The position numbers and the translations under genes are program-made. The notes below the pieces were generated by a model that was not told the origin of the DNA, ran no database searches, and saw nothing but the letters and a program-made list of their open reading frames with translations. Shown here in pieces: positions 8,701 through 15,462 of a DNA stretch of 29,698 bases. Positions within the stretch are counted from its first letter, which is position 1. Every line of letters starts with the position of its first letter. This DNA is from CALJIC01 sp039805565 (GTDB taxonomy: Bacteria > Chloroflexota > Chloroflexia > Chloroflexales > Roseiflexaceae), in the NCBI GenBank assembly GCA_039805565.1, contig JBDLTZ010000219.1, forward strand, positions 1-29,698, in the 5' to 3' direction.

Positions 8701-9287
8701 AGCCGATACCCGCCGCGCGAACAACACCAGTGCTCCCGGAGCTTCAGCCGCAAACTGCACAGGAGACGGCTGATTTGGCGCAGCTCGAGGCCCTGGAACG
8801 TGCCGTCAGCAGCGTCTTCGCGAGTCATCCTGACTTGCTGCCCGAGACGGTGTACCGCGCCGTCGCGAATGAGTGGGTTGTCGCACGACACAAGGAACTG
8901 GCGGCGGATTTGCTCGCCTCGGGGCAAGCGGTGCGGGCGGACGAGTTGAGCCAGCAGGCGTGGGCGCAGCTCGACGACACCGTCCGCCGTCTCCGCTCGA
9001 TCTACGCGAGACGGGCGCAGGCGTGGGCGACAGCGCTTCAGCACGAACCGCGCACGCTGCCGGCCGACGAGCATCTTGGTCTGCTTAGCCAGTACCGCTA
9101 CGGCGTATCGCCGATTGTCAACGCCTGCTACGTCGCCCTACTGGTCCATCGCTACCCGACCGACGAGCTGACGCTGGCGCAACAGGAGCGCGGCCGGAGA
9201 GGGCCAACTCAGAACCGAGGGAGCGCCATGCCACAGGTTGCACCGCCATCAGTGCCGGGCCCTCCACCACGCCGTGTTGAGCCGTGA
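5757..9287 (+). CDS. VirD4/TraG-like conjugal coupling ATPase, very large
   Basis: 1176 residues, GTG start overlapping the previous stop (TAGTG). Two membrane helices near the N-terminus (about 52-78 and 100-128) and two more at about 412-436 and 455-480 bracket a ~280-residue soluble region. The motor domain follows: P-loop GGMGSGKSS from residue 616, the GVIDAKGD strand, PCINPFD (a coupling-protein signature region), Walker B LFVDEVQMF from 865, and LIGAHQGLNQL as the sensor-like element. The C-terminal ~200 residues are charged and helical, ending in a Pro-rich tail. Proteins of this type recruit DNA-relaxase complexes to a type IV secretion channel and pump the DNA. The usual VirD4 is about 550-700 residues, so the long region before the motor is unusual. 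The immediate partner is probably the P-loop-less protein encoded upstream. The ATPase is sure; the coupling role is a strong inference. Confidence 0.8.
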   Translation: MVPRSPTTQGGPSSPSRLPPRTPTPRWQGDPYGRPPTDAELSKNRRRNRSLVRFIGFLSLVLLFGFVVAPMPVLIALTRVPPQFAPLAARAGWWLQVAYPFVKLGLLAACSYVLLHLLIGAVMLTRQTAQRRHTKLQTLLVELPRTPATELGRGVDLFAGLGELLSPSGRLQGREDVLVFGLVNGMSDHKVRLVVRTPLERAGQLRLGEALANLLSGIAPGVTTRPAPDDVEALLRSDNSDGGARFAGYADFVLARQPAYPLKDLAMFVGGDPLGPLASALSRQEGVSYAAFELILRALPPREDWRAPLRERIGQIQGTINPEDLAAHEALVRKVESYGFDVVIRCVVGANSRETARRQLGAMLVALRTFNRPAGDARQSVLRVGSRVPGRAPGMHLLPLTPETTGATPLPRLTIWVGLCGLVGALAGAACGALLVPSLNELSRAIPVDGGLPAVPSALLPLVLSGLCGLAGMLTVLALSPGRRRAGARDRLVSLRAHAHHPVWPGYRWTLFPAPAKARSILGPYELAALWHPPSLELELQFAWRSSKHLPAPMSAFLTPSEAEAAETREVRQRPRTPQDLGASRLGLAYAYGRDGQRALVGPTLRDLRQGWDTLGGMGSGKSSLVETMVVEIARIGGGCGVIDAKGDLCDRLLRILPSEAYDRVIVIDTTASIIPCINPFDRRIIRDKPRDVIAGEIGQIFARIEPEIWAGALGMQQALFMGISAILEGEREPTLLHLERFYLSPTYRDQVLGRVFDKAVRDYWLVQVPAMPEKIKTSIDSLKRRLTGLVGSETGQRLLCQPHSTVDLTSAMREQAILIIKFVPEKIGETNAAFWGAALFQSIVSATFNQQDETDPEQRWDWPLFVDEVQMFVKAERAEDAERMWTRTRSMGVGLIGAHQGLNQLGEKLGGIVLNVIGGMCLTSGVRDDTRDLVNAYANQGLQPEDFTGIRPREELLIRFPVGGRDMGLMSAVPRERPSEQPIPAARTTPVLPELQPQTAQETADLAQLEALERAVSSVFASHPDLLPETVYRAVANEWVVARHKELAADLLASGQAVRADELSQQAWAQLDDTVRRLRSIYARRAQAWATALQHEPRTLPADEHLGLLSQYRYGVSPIVNACYVALLVHRYPTDELTLAQQERGRRGPTQNRGSAMPQVAPPSVPGPPPRRVEP

Positions 9288-9289
9288 TA

Positions 9290-9480
9290 CCTCCCAAGGC
9301 TAAGAGCCCTGGGCTTCCTCCGTCGTCGCGTCGAGCCTGCGCGTGGCAGGAGTTACCAACGCTCAGGAGGCGTTTACGTGCTCTCCGGGCATCCCTCGGC
9401 GAGCAGAAGTCTCAAGCCCTCGTCTCGAATGTTCCGCGCCGCGTTGAGGTCTCGGTCGTGCACGACCCCACAACCACACG
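9290..9480 (-). ncRNA. Candidate TnpB guide RNA (omegaRNA/reRNA)
   Basis: In IS200/IS605 elements the 3' part of tnpB and the downstream right end are transcribed as a scaffold RNA whose 3' tail, copied from flanking DNA, guides TnpB. The right end here carries the typical closing stem on the - strand: CCCAAGGC (9293-9300), loop TAAGA, GCCCTGGG (9306-9313), with a short CCTGC/GCAGG stem further upstream (about 9339-9353). The guide would be the ~16-20 bases immediately left of 9293 read on the - strand, which are the last codons of the coupling ATPase gene. The 5' boundary is a guess and the RNA itself is inferred from family knowledge. Confidence 0.4.
9293..9313. repeat. Right-end hairpin of the tnpB element
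   Basis: CCCAAGGC and GCCCTGGG can pair around a TAAGA loop, with one A-C mismatch. The position, just after the tnpB 3' end and next to the host gene stop, fits the subterminal hairpin of an IS200/IS605 right end and the 3' stem of the guide RNA scaffold. Confidence 0.5.
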
Positions 9481-10501
9481 TCCATTCCCGGTCTGCAAGC
9501 GTGAGGTCGCCATTGATGCTGCCACACGCTGCACACAGCCGCGACGAAGGGAAGAAGCGCCCAATCACGATCAGATGCTTGCGCTGCCAGCGGGCCTTGT
9601 AGCTAAGTTGGAAGCGCAGCATTGACCAGCCGGCATCGTGAACGCTCTTGGCCAGGTTGGTTTTCCCGAGGCCCTTCACGTTCAGGTCTTCAATCACGAC
9701 CCCATCGTGCTCGCGCACGAGCCAGGAGGAGAGTTTGTGAAGATGATCAGCCCGCTGGTTGGCGACCCGTCGATGCTGACGGGCGACCTTTACGCGGGCC
9801 TTCTCGCGGTTCTTGCTGCCCCGCTGGCAGCGGGACAGGTGACGTTGGAGACGCTTCAGCTTGCGCTCGGCACGGCGGTAGTGCTTCGGCGCTCTCCCGC
9901 GCCGCCCGTCACTCAGCACGGCCAGATCTTTGAGGCCGACATCGACACCCACCACCCGCTCGGGAACAGGCGGGGACAAGGGCGTGTCGGACAGCTCGAA
10001 GTGGACGACCAGGGTGACATACCATGCCCCAGTCGTGTCCTGCTTGAACGTCGCACTCTTGACCACGCCGTCGAGCGGCCGATGCAGCACCAGCTTGACC
10101 AGACCGATCTTCGGCACCGAGAGCCGGTCGCCGACAAGCGCAACCCGCTGCGGGATGCGAAAGGTCGGGTTCTCGCGTTTCTTGGAGCGGAAGCGCGGGA
10201 ACTTCGCCCGTCGAGCGAAGAAGGCTCCAAACGCGTTGTCCAGGTCGCGGATCGCTTGCTGAAGCGATTGCGAGTCCATTTCACGCAGCCAGGCCGTCTC
10301 GGGCTGGTGCTTGAGCTGCGCCACCTCGGCGCACAACTCAGTCACGCTCAGGCGTTTGCTGGTGGCCTTGTAGTGTGCAATCCGTCGAGCAAGCGACCAG
10401 TTGTAGACCCACCTCCTCGCCCCCGCGAACTGCCGAAACACCCCTTCCTGTTCAGGAGTGGGCAGCAGTCGGTAGCGGTACGCTTTCTGGTGGGTGCTCA
10501 T
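9374..10501 (-). CDS. tnpB: TnpB RNA-guided endonuclease (IS200/IS605 family)
   Basis: 375 residues, ATG at 10501. TnpB is the RNA-guided DNA nuclease of IS200/IS605 elements and the ancestor of Cas12; it cuts donor sites and so helps retain the element. An N-terminal HTH/OrfB region (YRLLPTPEQEGVFRQFAGAR, the SQSLQQAIRDLDNAF segment) is followed by the RuvC-like nuclease: D187 in GVDVGL, E271 in VVIEDLNVKGL, and D351 in HDRDLNAARNI. A zinc ribbon lies between (C323, C326, C342, C344; CAAC and CGC). All catalytic residues are present, the length is normal and there is no frameshift, so the protein looks active. The gene opposes the conjugation operon. No tnpA is in the window. Confidence 0.93.
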   Translation of the reverse strand: MSTHQKAYRYRLLPTPEQEGVFRQFAGARRWVYNWSLARRIAHYKATSKRLSVTELCAEVAQLKHQPETAWLREMDSQSLQQAIRDLDNAFGAFFARRAKFPRFRSKKRENPTFRIPQRVALVGDRLSVPKIGLVKLVLHRPLDGVVKSATFKQDTTGAWYVTLVVHFELSDTPLSPPVPERVVGVDVGLKDLAVLSDGRRGRAPKHYRRAERKLKRLQRHLSRCQRGSKNREKARVKVARQHRRVANQRADHLHKLSSWLVREHDGVVIEDLNVKGLGKTNLAKSVHDAGWSMLRFQLSYKARWQRKHLIVIGRFFPSSRLCAACGSINGDLTLADREWTCGCGVVHDRDLNAARNIRDEGLRLLLAEGCPEST

Positions 10502-10609
10502 CTGTATTCGCTCATTTGTTCGCTCAGCGACAGTATACTACAAGAGATGCAGTTGTGCTCATTAGAACGCCATGAAGCTAAAGCCGCTAAAGCGGGGCGC
10601 TTCATCCCA

Positions 10610-10636
10610 GGCGTGAACACCCTGGGCTTTCACGCC
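10610..10636. repeat. Left-end hairpin of the tnpB element
   Basis: GGCGTGAA (10610-10617) and TTCACGCC (10629-10636) form a perfect 8-bp stem with an 11-nt loop. The loop holds CCCTGGGCT, which also occurs in the right-end hairpin region (9308-9316). An alternative pairing, CCCAGG with CCTGGG, is possible in the same stretch. It lies upstream of tnpB, as expected for a left-end recognition structure. Confidence 0.45.
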
Positions 10637-10697
10637 TAAAGCCGAGCATCGGTAAGCAGCGCTCGGACGGAATTTGCGCGGATGGGAGGTCTGCTAC

Positions 10698-11681
10698 GTG
10701 GGATCGACAGGAACAGCAACTGGCCGCCGGCGCAAGCGTTGGGATCAGCTGGGTGAGCGCACCCGGCTGATGCTGCAACGCCTGAACGACAGCGTACTGC
10801 TTGCAGAGGACGACCTGGCCCGGCTCGTTTGGACGGAGCCGGTCAGCCGGCAGGCGCGGGCGGAGCGGTTCACACGCTGGCGGGCCGATCAGTACATCGA
10901 GGTAAGCCACTCTGCAGATGGCGCCTGCGTCCAGCTAGGGCGGGCCGGCGCTCGTGTGCTGCGTGAGGCCGGCTTTCCACACGTCGCCCCGGTACGGCCC
11001 ATTGCGGATCGCGTGCGCCCAGGGCTGCTCCTTGCGAACCGGCTTGGGGTCTCGCTCACCGAGGACATCCAGACCGAGCCAGGTATTGGCGGGATGGCCT
11101 GGGTGATGCGACCCTTTAGCGGAGGCGCTGCCCGCGACGATGGGCTGGCAGCGCTTCTCTACGACCTCGACAACCTGCCGGCTCAGCGCCTCGCGCCTGA
11201 TCTCTACACGCCACAGCTCCTCGACGCGCAGTACACGCCACCCGAGGGCTATGCGGTCCAGCGCTTCATTGTGGAGATCGACCGAGGCACCGAGAATCCA
11301 CAGCAGCTGCGGGCACGTGCGACTAACTGGCGCTCGCGCTGGGAGCGAACCGAATGGCCGCCAGCTACCCACGCCGTCTTCCTCTGGATCACAACCGAAG
11401 GCTGGACGCGGGTTGAAGACATCTGGCGTGCCTGGACACAACATGCCCTACTTCCGGCATTCTTCACAACGGTGGAGACACTCACGCTCGGCACCGGCGG
11501 GCGCTGGCAACCGTGGAACCCACGACGAGTGCTTCCCGACGGTCGCGAAGTCTGGGTCTGGCGCGATCTCGCTGGACAGCCACGCTCGTTGCGGCCGTGG
11601 GACCTGGAGGAGTCCACACTTCGTTTCGAGCCACCACGAGCGGTCTCGCTATCAAACATCACGAGCTGGAATGCGGTATAG
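10698..11681 (+). CDS. Replic_Relax (replication-relaxation) family protein
   Basis: About 327 residues from GTG 10698, chosen because GGAGGT at 10685-10690 is spaced correctly; a longer TTG start at 10674 has no such site. The N-terminal ~80 residues look like a winged helix (QLGERTRLMLQRLNDSVLLA, then RLVW). The central part has the family-typical strand after a short Pro-rich turn, PEGYAVQRFIVEIDRGTE, with acidic residues resembling a PD-(D/E)XK-like core around residues 181-200. Replic_Relax proteins occur beside conjugation ATPases in plasmids and integrated elements and are thought to act in plasmid replication or relaxation in place of a classical relaxase. The gene follows the coupling ATPase gene in the same direction and is separated from it only by the tnpB insertion, so it was probably part of the same operon. 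The family is recognised from memory of its motif, not by search. Confidence 0.7.
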   Translation: MGSTGTATGRRRKRWDQLGERTRLMLQRLNDSVLLAEDDLARLVWTEPVSRQARAERFTRWRADQYIEVSHSADGACVQLGRAGARVLREAGFPHVAPVRPIADRVRPGLLLANRLGVSLTEDIQTEPGIGGMAWVMRPFSGGAARDDGLAALLYDLDNLPAQRLAPDLYTPQLLDAQYTPPEGYAVQRFIVEIDRGTENPQQLRARATNWRSRWERTEWPPATHAVFLWITTEGWTRVEDIWRAWTQHALLPAFFTTVETLTLGTGGRWQPWNPRRVLPDGREVWVWRDLAGQPRSLRPWDLEESTLRFEPPRAVSLSNITSWNAV

Positions 11682-11884
11682 CTTGGGGTAGCGTTGCTCG
11701 TGATGGGAGTTTGCTTGTATGCTCTATACAGTCGACTGACGTAGAGAAGCTGGGCTATCAGATCGCGCATTCCCGATCATTTGTCTCCCAAAGACATTAA
11801 CTAAAGCCCTCCCCTACTATGTGATCTTCTAGCACTCCTGTTCCGACCGCCAGCTTTTGAGGGTTAAAGAGCCAGGCTGCAACG

Positions 11885-13792
11885 TTATCCACGCCCTGCA
11901 AGGGACCATACGACATACAGAGCGTGGTGTAGCGTCTCATCGAACGAGAGCGTGCGACCGTCCGTCCAGTGAGACAGGTGTGCGCCCTCGGCGAGGCGTA
12001 CACGCGCTTCCCTAATCCGCAGCGCGTCACCAGGCTGACTTTCATACAGGAGTGGATTGGGTGGATGGCATTCCTGCAAGACTTCGATGGCGCCCCAGAG
12101 AAGCGCCGCCCGCGCTGCTTCACCCTGCTGCTCGGCAAGTTCAGCTACATTACTCAGACAACTGATAGCGGCGGGGTATTTGCGCGAGTAGTTTTCACCC
12201 CCGGTCTGAAGAAGACTTTCGAGGCTAGCACCGAGAAGCGCAGCGCAAGCTTCAATACTACCAGCCTCCAGTTCGAGGCGGCCCAGGTTGCTTTGCGCCC
12301 ACGCAACGCCAATCTGGTCCTCGATCGCGTGATACAACCTCAGGCTTTCTTTGTGATAGGTGGCAGCCTGCACCAGATCTCCTGTCGCTTCCGCCAGTTT
12401 GCCCAGCATAGCTATGAAGCGCGGCCGGAAGGTTGGGAAACGATCGCCCAGAAGTCTAAGACAGGCCAGATGATGCTGCCTTGCGCCTTGAGGGTCACCT
12501 CTCCAGAATGCGATCCGCCCGAGACCCCCGAGGGAAAGTACGGCAATTCCGATAGCATCCTGTCGAAGCGCGAGCTCGTATGATGCGATGTACAACTCCT
12601 CGGCCTGCTCCCAGTCGCCCCGCGCAAGCATGAGCTTGGCCAGTGAGTATTGTGCAATTGTTGTCTGGTGTACGTGACCGAGCTTGCGTGCTAGAGCAAG
12701 GCCCTCACGGATCTGCGCCTCCGCTAGATCGAACTGTCCATACTCTGCTGACAGTTCACCCAATTTGGTCACCGCCCCGGCGCTTATACTTTCGTTCCCC
12801 ACTTCGCGGGCCAGCGCTAAGCTTCCACGGTAGTACTGCTCCGCGGGCGGACGATCACGGTAGCAGTACCCGATGGCGTGCAGCACCCTCGCTTTGCCGT
12901 GCAGATCGCCTAAGCGCTCAAACTCCCGCAGACTGTCTTCAAGGAGTGCAAGTCCTTTCACAAACTCGCCCGCGTTGCTTGCGTTTTCGCCGATCTGAAG
13001 GAGGGCCCAGGCCCGCAGGCTCTGGATATCGCGCTGCTCGGCGAGTATCAGGGACTCGGCAGCGAATCCCTCGGCGGAGACACCATCCCCGTAGGAAGCC
13101 GCGATGGCAGCCGCCGTAAGGAGCGCTTTACCACGTACCTCAGTCAAGGCCCCAGCATACGGTAGCCGAAGCTGCTCCCGAAGCCACACATATACTTCAT
13201 GTCTGCGCTCACGCATAATCCAGAATTCGTGGAGGGCCCCTGCCAGCTCCAGGCCGATCTCAAGTTCACCCGTAGACTGGCTCCACTCCAGCACCAGTCG
13301 TAGATTGTTGTAGTCGGCATCCAGCCGATCCATCCACTCGCGTGCCTCTTCTGTGCGCAGCGCGCCGGCACCGCGCCGCGCAAGCTCGAGGAAGTATTTC
13401 ATGTATCGCTGGCGCAGCACCTGCACTTCTGGCCGGTCGCGCAGCTGCATACAGGCATACTCACGCAGGATCTCTAGCATATTGAAGCGTAGTTCACCTA
13501 CTGGCTGTGAGACAATCTGAATCATGCTCGTGTCCACGAGCGCCTCATGCAGTGCCAGAAGGCTGGTAGGTTCGAGCTCCTCATCGCTCACCACTGCCGT
13601 GGCTGCTTCCAACGTCCAGCTGCCGGCGAAGGTGCCGAGTCTGGCAAAGAGCGTCTGTGCGGCGGGGCTGAGGAGCTGGTAGCTCCAATCGAGCGTGGCG
13701 CGCATGCTCTGGTGGCGCAGGGGCGAGTCGCGTGAGCCGCCGACGAGAAGCGCCAGCCGGTTATCGAGCTGGGCCAGCATCATAGCCGGTGT
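11885..13792 (-). pseudogene. 3' part of an IS-interrupted STAND regulator gene
   Basis: This is the C-terminal ~630 residues of a gene whose 5' part lies at 17911-18887. It opens with AMMLAQLDNRLALLVGGSRD and RHQSMRATLDWSYQLLS, the element that follows the NB-ARC domain in AfsR/LuxR-like ATPases. TPR-like helical repeats follow to the end (for example WALLQIGENASNAGEFVKGL and WAQSNLGRLELEAGSIEACA), ending in ALYVVWSLAGRG and TAA. The fragment lacks its own start and promoter; the only initiator-like codon in frame (TTG 13796-13798) is inside the inserted element. If expressed it would be a TPR fragment without DNA-binding or ATPase parts. Confidence 0.85.
13788..13792. repeat. IS21 target-site duplication, left copy (GGTGT)
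   Basis: GGTGT directly precedes the IS21 left terminus at 13793 and matches 17911-17915 after the right terminus. IS21-family insertion duplicates 4-8 bp. One copy must be removed to restore the host reading frame. Confidence 0.85.
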
Positions 13793-13803
13793 TGTCAATC
13801 ATC

Positions 13804-13861
13804 GCCCTATACTGCACAGAAGACGGCGGCAATACTGCACAATCGTCGGCAATAGTGCACA
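13804..13861. repeat. IS21 left-end subterminal repeats, outer set
   Basis: Three copies of the motif CGGCAATACTGCACA lie here: one degenerate (13804-13818), one exact (13827-13841) and one with a single change (13847-13861, AATAG). They are the outer transposase-binding sites of the IS21 left end, separated from the inner set by the nested IS256 element. Confidence 0.75.
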
Positions 13862-13871
13862 GCGGTGAGAA

Positions 13872-13879
13872 CCACAAGA
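13872..13879. repeat. IS256 target-site duplication, left copy (CCACAAGA)
   Basis: An exact 8-bp direct repeat of 15311-15318, directly outside the IS256-family element. IS256-family insertions duplicate 8-9 bp. Confidence 0.85.
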
Positions 13880-15310
13880 GAGTTTGTCAATAGGTGTGTG
13901 TAACTGGCGTCCCGTTCAGTTAGGCCGGAAAGCGGCCCTCGAAGCGAATGGCGAGCTGGTTGAGGATGTGCGCCCAGTTCTGCGGCGGCATGGTCCACTT
14001 GCGCGTGACATCGCGCGTGACCAGGAACAGGAGCTTGCGCGCGGCGTCGGCCGTCGGAAAGGCACCCTTGGTCTTGATGACCTTGCGCAGCTGCCGGTTG
14101 TAGCCTTCAATCGTGTTCGTGGTGTAGATCAAGCGCCGGATGTCGGGTGGGTAGTCGAACATGGTCGCCAGGTCTTCCCAGTTCGCCTCCCAGGAGCGAA
14201 CCGCCACGGCATAGGTCTGGCCCCACTTCTCGGAGAGTTGGAGCAGCTCGGTCTCGGCCGCTTCACGGGTCGGCGCCTGGTAGATCGCGCGGAGGTCGCG
14301 TACGAACGCCTTGCGGTCCTTCCAGGTCACGTAGGTCAGACTGTGGCGCACCTGGTGGATGATGCAGCGCTGGATCTGCGTCTTCGGGAAGACCGCCTGA
14401 ATGGCCGCCTTGAAGCCACTCAAGCCGTCAACACAAGCGAGGAAGATGTCCTGCACGCCTCGCGCCTGCAAGTCGGTCACGACGCTCAGCCAGAAGTTCG
14501 CGCCCTCGGCGCCGTCACCGACCCAGTGGCCGAGCACATCGCGCTGGCCCTCCAGATCCACGCCCAGGACGATGTAGACCGCGGTGTTCAGCACCTTCCC
14601 GTCGCGCCGGAGCTTGAGATGGATCGCGTCGAGATACACGATGGGATAGACCGCCGCCAGCGGCCGGTTCTGCCAGGCCTCGACCAGATGCCAGACCTTG
14701 TCGGTCACGGTGCTGATGGTCGCTGCCGACACCTCGACGCCGTACAGGTCCTTGAGCGTGCTCTGGATGTCGCGCGCCGACATGCCCTTGGCGTACAGAC
14801 CGATGATCTTGTCTTCCAGTTCGTTCGTGCTGGTCTGATACGGCTCCAGCAGCGGCGACTGAAACGACCCGTTGCGGTCACGCGGCACCGTAATCGTGGT
14901 GTCGCCGGCCGAGGTGCGCAGCGAGCGGGTACGCTTGCCGTTGCGGCTGTTGCCCGAGTTGCGTCCCTCGGGCGCGTGCGGCTCGTAGCCCAGATGGGCG
15001 GTCAGCTCGGCCTCAAGCATCTGTTCGATGGTCGTGGCAAACAGCCGGGCAAAGATGCCCTCCTTGCCGAAGAAGTCGTCCAGGTTGGTCGCACTGGCCA
15101 GTTCCTGCTGCACGCGTTCGACCGACGGCATCGACGGCGGAAGCGCTGCAGCGCCCTTCCTATTCGTCGTCTCCGCTGCATCGCTCGCAGCCACCGTTCG
15201 TCGCTTGTCAACCATGGTGTCATTCCTTTCTTGGCCAGCGCGAGGCGGTAGTATACCCTACACTGGCTCTCGTGAGGACGCACCAGTTACACAGCTTATT
15301 TTACACTCTC
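13880..15310 (-). mobile_element. IS256-family element nested in the IS21 left end
   Basis: This 1431-bp element encodes one transposase on the - strand and is bounded by exact 8-bp duplications CCACAAGA. Imperfect terminal inverted repeats run inward from each end: both begin GAG and share TGTGTAACTGG (13897-13907, and the reverse complement at 15283-15293), followed by related bases on the inner side (CGTCC). It is complete and probably young, as both duplications are intact. It separates the outer and inner subterminal repeats of the IS21 element and so may impair IS21 transposition. Confidence 0.9.
13920..15215 (-). CDS. IS256-family (Mutator-like) transposase
   Basis: 431 residues, ATG at 15215 preceded by AAGGAA. 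It catalyses cut-and-paste or copy-out transposition of its own element. The N-terminal DNA-binding region includes LTAHLGYEPHAPEGRNSGNS, a family hallmark. The DDE catalytic residues are D196 (IVYLDAIHL), D263 (LACVDGLSGF) and E370 (TTNTIEGYNRQLRK); the signature CIIHQVRHSL lies between D263 and E370. The length is normal for the family and no frameshift is seen. Confidence 0.95.
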   Translation of the reverse strand: MVDKRRTVAASDAAETTNRKGAAALPPSMPSVERVQQELASATNLDDFFGKEGIFARLFATTIEQMLEAELTAHLGYEPHAPEGRNSGNSRNGKRTRSLRTSAGDTTITVPRDRNGSFQSPLLEPYQTSTNELEDKIIGLYAKGMSARDIQSTLKDLYGVEVSAATISTVTDKVWHLVEAWQNRPLAAVYPIVYLDAIHLKLRRDGKVLNTAVYIVLGVDLEGQRDVLGHWVGDGAEGANFWLSVVTDLQARGVQDIFLACVDGLSGFKAAIQAVFPKTQIQRCIIHQVRHSLTYVTWKDRKAFVRDLRAIYQAPTREAAETELLQLSEKWGQTYAVAVRSWEANWEDLATMFDYPPDIRRLIYTTNTIEGYNRQLRKVIKTKGAFPTADAARKLLFLVTRDVTRKWTMPPQNWAHILNQLAIRFEGRFPA

Positions 15311-15318
15311 CCACAAGA
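15311..15318. repeat. IS256 target-site duplication, right copy (CCACAAGA)
   Basis: An exact match to 13872-13879. Joining the two flanks through one copy restores a continuous IS21 left end, running from the outer repeats into the inner ATCGTCGGCAATACTGCACA units. Confidence 0.85.
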
Positions 15319-15393
15319 TCGTCGGCAATACTGCACACCTGCCAGATCGTCGGCAATACTGCACAACTGCCAGATCGTCGGCAATCGTGCACA
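15319..15393. repeat. IS21 left-end subterminal repeats, inner set (28-bp period)
   Basis: Three copies of CGGCAATACTGCACA start at 15323, 15351 and 15379 (the third has AATCG). They are regularly spaced 28 bp apart with a near-identical CTGCCAGATCGT connector. They are the inner transposase-binding repeats of the IS21 left end, lying just upstream of istA, and could also affect its transcription. Confidence 0.75.
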
Positions 15394-15462
15394 CCCCGCC
15401 TGCCTCCCACCTGACCATCCGCTATCCTCCTCGCAGCTCGTCCGCTGCTGCGAGGAGAACCT

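Larger units (their letters stand above)
9290..10641 (-). mobile_element. IS200/IS605-type element carrying only tnpB
   Basis: This insertion lies between the coupling ATPase gene, which ends 9287, and the Replic_Relax gene. It holds a single tnpB gene on the - strand and no tnpA transposase, as in IS1341-type elements. The ends carry hairpins and not terminal inverted repeats, as expected for single-strand transposition: an imperfect stem at 9293-9313 on the tnpB 3' side, and an 8-bp stem at 10610-10636 plus CCGCTTTAGCGG (about 10583-10595) on the 5' side. Exact ends are estimated to within some 20 bp. It would have to be moved by a TnpA encoded elsewhere. The insertion did not disrupt a reading frame: it begins a few bases after the ATPase stop codon. 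Confidence 0.7.

Noticed and set aside
9284..9625. A + strand frame starting at the coupling ATPase stop
   Set aside because: All but the first few codons are antisense to tnpB and the element right end; no family resemblance.
15319..15393. Regularly spaced short repeats resembling a small CRISPR array
   Set aside because: The spacers are nearly identical to one another, the units lie at an IS21 end, and mirrored copies occur at the other end (17796-17910). They are transposase-binding sites.
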